A model generated the notes under the pieces. It saw nothing but the letters and a program-made list of their open reading frames with translations. It made no database searches and was not told the origin of the DNA. 64,000 nt of DNA from Dallia pectoralis (lineage: Eukaryota; Chordata; Actinopteri; Esociformes; Umbridae), in contig CM055759.1 in the NCBI GenBank assembly GCA_029465975.1, positions 10,704,744 to 10,768,743 on the forward strand. The letters are read 5' to 3'. Shown in pieces: positions 56,448 to 64,000 of this stretch (position 1 is its first letter; the number at the start of each line of letters is the position of its first letter). The translations under genes were made by a program, and so were the position numbers.

Positions 56448-59400
56448 GTCAGATATTACATTATCTGCTGAGATCAGGCTCCCAAACCTCAGATATTACA
56501 TTATCTGCTGAGATCAGACTCCCAAACCTCAGATATTACATTATCTGCTGAGATCAGACTCCCAAACCTCAGATATTACATTATCTGCTGAGATCAGACT
56601 CCCAAACCTCAGATATTACATTATCTGCTGAGATCAGACTCCCAAACCTCAGATATTACATTATCGGCTGAGATCAGGCTCCCAAACCTCAGATATTACA
56701 TTATCTGCTGAGATCAGACTCCCAAACCTCAGATATAACATTATCTGCTGAGATCAGACTCCCAAACCTCAGATATAACATTATCTGCTGAGTTCAGACT
56801 CCCAAACATCAGATATTACATTATCTGCTGAGATCAGACTCCCAAACCTCAGATATTACATTATCTTCTGAGATCAGACTCCCAAACCTCAGATATAACA
56901 TTATCTGCTGAGATCAGACTCCCAAACCTCAGATATTACATTATCTGCTGAGATCAGACTCCCAAACCTCAGATATTACATTATCTGCTGAGATCAGACT
57001 CCCAAACCTCAGATATAACATTATCTGCTGAGATCAGACTCCCAAACCTCAGATATTACATTATCTGCTGAGATCAGGCTCCCAAACCTCAGATATTACA
57101 TTATCTGCTGAGATCAGGCTCCCAAACCTCAGATATAACATCATCTGCTGAGATCAGACTCCCAAACCTCAGATATAACATTATCTGCTGAGATCAGACT
57201 CCCAAACCTCAGATATTACATTATCTGCTGAGATCAGACTACCAAACCTCCAAACCTCAGATATTACATTATCTGCTGAGATCAGACTCCCAAACCTCAG
57301 ATATTACATTATCGGCTGAGATCAGGCTCCCAAACCTCAGATATTACATTATCTGCTGAGATCAGACTCCCAAACCTCAGATATTACATTATCTGCTGAG
57401 TTCAGACTCCCAAACCTCAGATATAACATTATCTGCTGAGATCAGACTCCCAAACCTCAGATATAACATTATCTGCTGAGATCAGGCTCCCAAACCTTAG
57501 ATATTACATTATCTGCTGAGATCAGGCTCCCAAACCTCAGATATTACATTATCTGCTGAGATCAGACTCCCAAACCTCAGATATTACATTATCTGCTGAG
57601 ATCAGACTCCCAAACCTCAGATATTACATTATCGGCTGAGATCAGGCTCCCAAACCTCAGATATTACATTATCTGCTGAGATCAGACTCCCAAACCTCAG
57701 ATATAACATTATCTGCTGAGATCAGACTCCCAAACCTCAGATATTACATTATCTGCTGAGATCAGACTCCCAAACCTCAGATATAACATTATCTGCTGAG
57801 ATCAGACTCCCAAACCTCAGATATAACATTATCTGCTGAGATCAGACTCCCAAACCTCAGATATTACATTATCTGCTGAGATCAGGCTCCCAAACCTTAG
57901 ATATTACATTATCTGCTGAGATCAGGCTCCCAAACCTCAGATATTACATTATCTGCTGAGATCAGACTCCCAAACCTCAGATATTACATTATCTGCTGAG
58001 ATCAGACTCCCAAACCTCAGATATTACATTATCTGCTGAGATCAGACTCCCAAACATCAGATATTACATTATCTGTTGAGATCAGACTCCCAAACCTCAG
58101 ATATAACATTATCTGCTGAGATCAGACTCCCAAATCTCAGATATAACATTATCTGCTGAGATCAGACTCCCAAACCTCAGATATAACATTATCTGCTGAG
58201 ATCAGACTCCCAAACCTCAGATATAACATTATCTGCTGAGATCAGACTCCCAAACCTCAGATATTACATTATCTGCTGAGATCAGGCTCCCAAACCTCAG
58301 ATATTACATTATCTGCTGAGATCAGGCTCCCAAACCTCAGATATAACATCATCTGCTGAGATCAGACTCCCAATTCTCAGATATAACATTATCTGCTGAG
58401 ATCAGACTCCCAAACCTCAGATATTACATTATCTGCTGAGATCAGACTACCAAACCTCCAAACCTCAGATATTACATTGTCTGCTGAGATCAGACTCCCA
58501 AACCTCAGATATTACATTATCGGCTGAGATCAGGCTCCCAAACCTCAGATATTTCATTATCTGCTGAGATCAGACTCCCAAACCTCAGATATTACATTAT
58601 CTGCTGAGATCAGACTCCCAAACCTCAGATATAACATTATCTGCTGAGATCAGACTCCCAAACCTCAGATATTACATTATCTGCTGAGATCAGGCTCCCA
58701 AACCTTAGATATTACATTAGCTGCTGAGATCAGGCTCCCAAACCTCAGATATTACATTATCTGCTGAGATCAGACTCCCAAACCTCAGATATTACATTAT
58801 CTGCTGAGATCAGACTCCCAAACCTCAGATATTACATTATCTGGCTGAGATCAGGCTCCCAAACCTCAGATATTACATTATCTGCTGAGATCAGACTCCC
58901 AAACCTCAGATATAACATTATCTGCTGAGATTCAGACTCCCAAACCTCAGATATTACATTATCTGCTGAGATCAGACTCCCAAACCTCAGATATTACATT
59001 ATCTGCTGAGATCAGACTCCCAAACCTCAGATATTACATTATCTGCTGAGATCAGACTCCCAAACCTCAGATATAACATTATCTGCTGAGATCAGACTCC
59101 CAAACCTCAGATATTACATTATCTGCTGAGATCAGACTCCCAAACCTCAGATATACATTATCTGCTGAGATCAGACTCCCAAACCTCAGATATTACATTA
59201 TCTGATATTACATTATCTGCTGAGATCAGACTCCCAAACCTCAGATATTACATTATCTGCTGAGATCAGACTCCAGACTCCCAAACCTCAGATATAACAT
59301 TATCTGCTGAGATCAGACTCCCAAACCTCAGATATTACATTATCTGCTGAGAACCCCAAACCTCAGATATTACATTATCTGCTGAGATCAGACTCCCAAA

Positions 59401-61827
59401 CCTCAGATATTACATTATCTGAGATCAGACTCCCAAACCTCAGATATTACATTATCTGCTGAGATCAGACTCCCAAACCTCAGATATAACATTATCTGCT
59501 GAGATCAGACTCCCAAACCTCAGATATTACATTATCTGCTGAGATCAGACTCCCAAGATCACCTCAGATATTACATTATCTGCTGAGATCAGACTCCCAA
59601 ACCTCAGATATTACATTATCTGCTGAGATCAGATATTACTCCCAAACCTATTACAGATATACAAACCTTATCTGCTGAGATCAGACTCCCAAACCTCAGA
59701 TATTACATTATCTGCTGAGATCAGGCTCCCAAACCTCAGATATTACATTATCTGCTGAGATCAGCTCCCAAACCTCAGATATTACATTATCTGAGATCAG
59801 ATATAACTCCCAAACCTCAGATATAACATTATCTGCTGAGATCAGACTCCCAAACCTCAGATATTACATTATCTGCTGAGATCAGACTCCCAAACCTCAG
59901 ATATAACATTATCTGCTGAGATCAGACTCCCAAACCTCAGATATTACATTATCTGCTGAGATCAGACTCCCAAACCTCAGATATTACATTATCTGCTGAG
60001 ATCACTCCCAAACCTCAGATATTACATTATCTGCTGAGATCAGGCTCCCAAACCTCAGATATTACATTATCTGCTGAGATCAGACTTACATTATCTGCTG
60101 ACTCAGATATTACATTATCTGCTGAAACCTCAGATATTACATTATCTGCTGAGATCAGACTCCCAAACCTCAGATATTACATTATCTGCTGAGATCAGAC
60201 TCCCAAACCTCAGATATTACATTATCTGCTGAGATCAGACTCCCAAACCTCAGATATAACATTATCTGCTGAGATCAGATCAGACTCCCAAACCTCAGAT
60301 ATTACATTATCTGCTGAGATCAGACTATCAACTCCCAAACCTCAGATATTACATTATCTGCTGAGATCAGGCTCCCAAACCTCAGATATTACATTATCTG
60401 CTGAGATCAGACTCCCAAACCTCAGATATTACATTATCTGCTGAGATCAGACTCCCAGATATTACATTATCTGCTGAGATATCCCAAACCTCAGATATCA
60501 TTATCTGCTGCTGAGATCAGATATTACATTATCTGCTGAGATCAGGCTCCTCCCAAACCCCAAACCTCAGATATTACATTATCTGCTGAGATCAGACTCC
60601 CAAACCTCAGATATAACATTATCTGCTGAGATCAGACTCCCAAACCTCAGATATAACATTATCTGCTGAGATCAGACTCCCAAACCAGACTCAAACCTCA
60701 GATATTACATTATCTGCTGAGATCAGGATATAACTCCCAAACCTCATATTACATTATCTGCTGAGATCAGGCTCCCAAACCTCAGATATTACATTATCTG
60801 CTGAGATCAGAGATCTCCCAAACCTCAGATATTACATTATCTGCTGAGATCAGACTCCCAAACCTCAGATATTACATTATCTGCTGAGATCAGACTCCCA
60901 AACCTCAGATATTACATTATCTGCTGAGATCAGACTCCCAAACCTCAGATATTACATTATCTGCTGAGATCAGACTCCCAAACCTCAGATATTACATTAT
61001 CTGCTGAGATCAGACTCCCAAACCTCAGATATTACATTATCTGCTGAGATCAGACTCCCAAACCTCAGATATTACATTATCTGCTGCTGAGATCAGACTC
61101 CCAAACCTCAGATATTACATTATCTGATATCCCAAACCTCAGATATATCTGCTGAGATCAGACTCCCAAACCTCAGATATTACATTATCTGCTGAGATCA
61201 GACTCCCAAACCTCAGATATTACATTATCTGCTGAGATCAGACTCCCAAACCTCAGATATTACATTATCTGCTGAGATCATCCAAAACCTCAGATATATT
61301 ATCTGCTGAGATCAGACTCCCATTCCCAAACCTCAGATATTACATTATCTGCTGAGATCAAACCTCAGATATTACATTATCTGCTGACTCCCAAACCTCA
61401 GATATTACATTATCTGCTGAGATCAGACTCCCAAACCTCAGCATTATCGGCTGAGATCCCAAAACCTCAGATATTACATTATCTGCTGAGATCAGACTCC
61501 CAAACCTCAGGTATTACATTATCTGCTGAGATCAGACTCCCAAATCTCAGATATAACATTATCTGCTGAGATCAGACTCCCAAATCTCAGATATAACATT
61601 ATCTGCTGAGATCAGACTCCCAAACCTCAGATGTTACATTATCTACTGAGATCAGACTCCCAAATCTCAGATATAACATTATCTGCTGAGATCAGACTCC
61701 CAAACCTCAGATGTTACATTATCTACTGAGATCAGACTCCCAAACCTCAGATATTACATTATCTGCAGAGATCAGGTTCCCAAACCTCAGATATTACATT
61801 ATCTGCAGACATCAGGCTCCCTGACCT
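56448..61827. repeat. Satellite array, 40 bp unit, about 134 copies
   Basis: Head-to-tail copies of a 40 bp unit containing AGATATTACATTATCTGCTG and AGATCAGACTCCCAAACCTC. Common variants are ATATAACATT, ATCGGCTG, ATCAGGCTCC and ACCTTAG. Up to about 59140 the register is nearly perfect. From about 59140 to 61450 there are many irregular short insertions, deletions and partial units; regularity returns from 61460. Variant markers repeat with a 1208 bp step (see findings). There is no spacer between units, so it is not a CRISPR. Confidence 0.97.
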
Positions 61828-63125
61828 CAGACTCTAAAGGTGCTCCATCTGTCATTTACACTAACTGTGCAGTTAGCATTGCCAAGCTAGGCCTATTATT
61901 ATGATAGGCTATTCCCCTCTCTACGGTGCATCCCTGCTGTTTTGCCCTGTTTTCTTCCCCTGTAAAGTCATTACATATTCCACACTTCTCTCCCACCTCT
62001 TGAGCTGGGCGGCATGAAGGAGTATAGCATCATCTGGTGAATAATTTGCTACATGCCTCACACAGAGCATCAACTCCAGGGTGCAGATATAGGCTTACAT
62101 AGACACACATTGTATATCATTTACCCTTTCTCTCCGTTTCTCCCCCTTTCCCCCCAATCTCTACCTTTCTGTGTTTCTCACACCTCTGTTCCTAGGATAT
62201 AATAAACGGCAGTCTGATGGGGTCCGGTTGGGTTCTTCCAATCTACAGAGAGCGAAAGACAATGTGCTGTATTTGTCTCAAATAGGCTATAGAAGACCAT
62301 TTTACACATGCACAGACAAACCCACACACGCACACATGCACACACACACACACATACTTAAATGTAGTCAAGCAAGAAAGCAAGTTTATTTATATAGCAC
62401 AATTCATTCATGGAAGCAATTCAATGTGCCTTACAAAGGAAAAAAGAAACAATAGAATACGCTTTATTCAAAAGGTCTTATTTAAAGGTCTTTATTGAAA
62501 AGGTCTTCAGAATATGTTCAGGTATTTAGAACCTGGCCAAGAAGTCTTTAGGACTTCCAGGTCTTAAGAACTTTATTTGAAAGGTCTTTAGAATCTGTTC
62601 GAGAAGTCTTTAGAACCTTTTCAGGTCTTTAGAACCTGGCCAAGAAGTCTTTAGAACTTCCATGTCTTAACAAAAAAAACATATCATCCCTAGTTTTGGC
62701 AGGCAGCCAAGTTAATGTATGCAATTATATGATTTATTAAATTCTAATTTTGGGGCACCTCTGCAGTAGATTATAACCAGATAAGTGTATACTTTTCAAA
62801 TTATTTACTTTTTAACCACTGTAGTTCAAATGAGAGTGTGTATGTGTTCGTCACAGAAAGCCAGTCAGAGTTTGACCAGGGCCATTTACCTTGTAACAGA
62901 AATCCCAAGCGAATAACACTCTTTTACAGACAAACATTATACTAATCTCTTCACAATGAGAATCAAGGTCATTTTTCCCCAATCAGTTCATTTGATCCCG
63001 TAGGAGGTGGATTACTTTTTACAATCATTATATCTCAAACAAATGATATTGTGTAACTCCCAAAATCAAAGCAGAGACTGTAGAATGATTAGAGAGAAAT
63101 AATAGCCCATTTCAGACCCCAAGTC

Positions 63126-63160
<35 letters not shown>

Positions 63161-64000
63161 ACGCACACGCACGCACACGCACACGCCTCCCCCCCCACAT
63201 TCACAAAGACATGCCATTTCTTTTTTTAATCAAATTAATTCTATAGTTACTGTTGAGTAAGTTAGGCTACGTACACACACGCACACACGCACGCACGCAC
63301 ACCCACACACACACACGCACGCACGCCCACACACACACACACACATCCATGCCAACCCACCTTCAGAGAGCAGACTCATTATGTGCATTTGCCTGGTCTT
63401 CCCATTAGTCAACAGCTCTGGGAGTACAGCCCAAGGATATATTTCATTTATCACATAACCACTGGATGTACATCATATATAATATCTGGAATATTATGTG
63501 TGAGTGTGTGATCGTTTGTGAAAACACTTAGGGGACTTTGTATAATTATCACATTTTCATTCTATCACCTATCCTGTGTAATTAGGTAAATGTTTTGTGT
63601 GTACATTAAACCATAAAAAAATATTTTAAATTGTTCTGATTCTTTTTTTCAATTTAATTTTCTATTCCTCATCCAATTGCCCATTTGATTGCTTTTATTC
63701 TATTACATGGCATACATACATCTTGTAATGTATACATAAAATACCTGGAAGTTCTAAAGACTTCTTGGCGAGGTTCTAGAGACTTGGAAAGGTTCCACAA
63801 ACCTTTTGAAATAAGTTCTTAACCAACGAATTGTTACAGTGTTCTTGCTTTCTGTTACAGTAATTGGTCCTGCATTATGTAGATACACATACTAGCCAAC
63901 CAGAGACGAGAACACATGAAAATGAACACATTTCTAATTTAGCTTAGTAACTAATAATAGCTATATGCAAATTGATAAATAATTTTAGACCATAAGGGAT
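61828..64000. other. Intergenic, repeat fragments only
   Basis: No gene recognised. 62384-62440 has the AAGTTTATTTATATAGCACA...TTACAAAG motif common to teleost interspersed repeats. 62480-62670 has repeated AAGAAGTCTTTAGAACTTCC-type blocks with an inverted counterpart at 63745-63800. CA-rich microsatellites lie at 63127-63186 and 63273-63345. Confidence 0.5.

Noticed and set aside
56448..61827. A 40 bp direct-repeat array as a CRISPR
   Set aside because: There are no unique spacers, the genome is eukaryotic and the units are directly adjacent.

Overview
This is nuclear DNA from a ray-finned (teleost) fish. The evidence is a spliced vertebrate calcium-channel gene whose introns are full of CA repeats and minisatellites, together with a fish-typical transposon load: a Tc1 element with about 215 bp inverted repeats, Rex3, L2, BEL/Pao and Helitron-like elements. 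I cannot name the species. There is no bacterial or plasmid content, no CRISPR and no tRNA or rRNA gene that I can see.

Region 1 (1-15970, + strand) is the 3' end of one host gene, cacna1g (T-type voltage-gated calcium channel alpha-1G). Five exons (1042-1185, 4193-4315, 8652-8865, 11461-11630, 13969-14979) join in a consistent phase into 553 codons of the cytoplasmic C-terminal tail plus the stop. Each exon lies next to a tandem repeat. The introns hold an apparently intact Tc1 transposon (4742-6371), an 847 bp solo LTR (7594-8440) and a nested insertion. In the nest, a 405 bp LTR (9349-11436) is split by a 1679 bp TTAA-flanked element carrying a broken P2X7-like zinc-cluster gene. That LTR ends 24 bp before an exon.

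Region 2 (16215-27360) is a field of retroelements: a near full-length Rex3 LINE with a 12 bp target duplication, a 337 bp solo LTR with a 5 bp duplication, and an L2 LINE with an in-frame 252 bp internal duplication. All reading frames of the two LINEs are on the minus strand.

Region 3 (27360-37760) holds two 30 bp-unit minisatellites, then three head-to-tail copies of a 1.8-2.1 kb element. Each copy starts with TC, ends in an 8 bp-stem hairpin followed by CTAG, and sits in an ATT microsatellite. I read these as a tandem array of non-autonomous Helitrons.

Region 4 (42963-53284) is a giant foldback element with an 8 bp target duplication and arms of about 1.75 kb. The arms carry 48 bp repeats, each containing a 10 bp perfect palindrome. 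A 6.8 kb BEL/Pao retrotransposon with two 510 bp LTRs and a 5 bp duplication interrupts it. This element has gag, protease, RT and integrase, but its RNase H region is missing.

Region 5 (53285-64000) has a 909 bp inverted-repeat element, remains of a hAT transposase, a 5.4 kb satellite of 40 bp units with a 1208 bp higher-order period, and CA-rich flanks. Between 15 kb and 64 kb I recognise no host gene. One unexplained 100-residue open frame (39462-39764, minus) is the only candidate.
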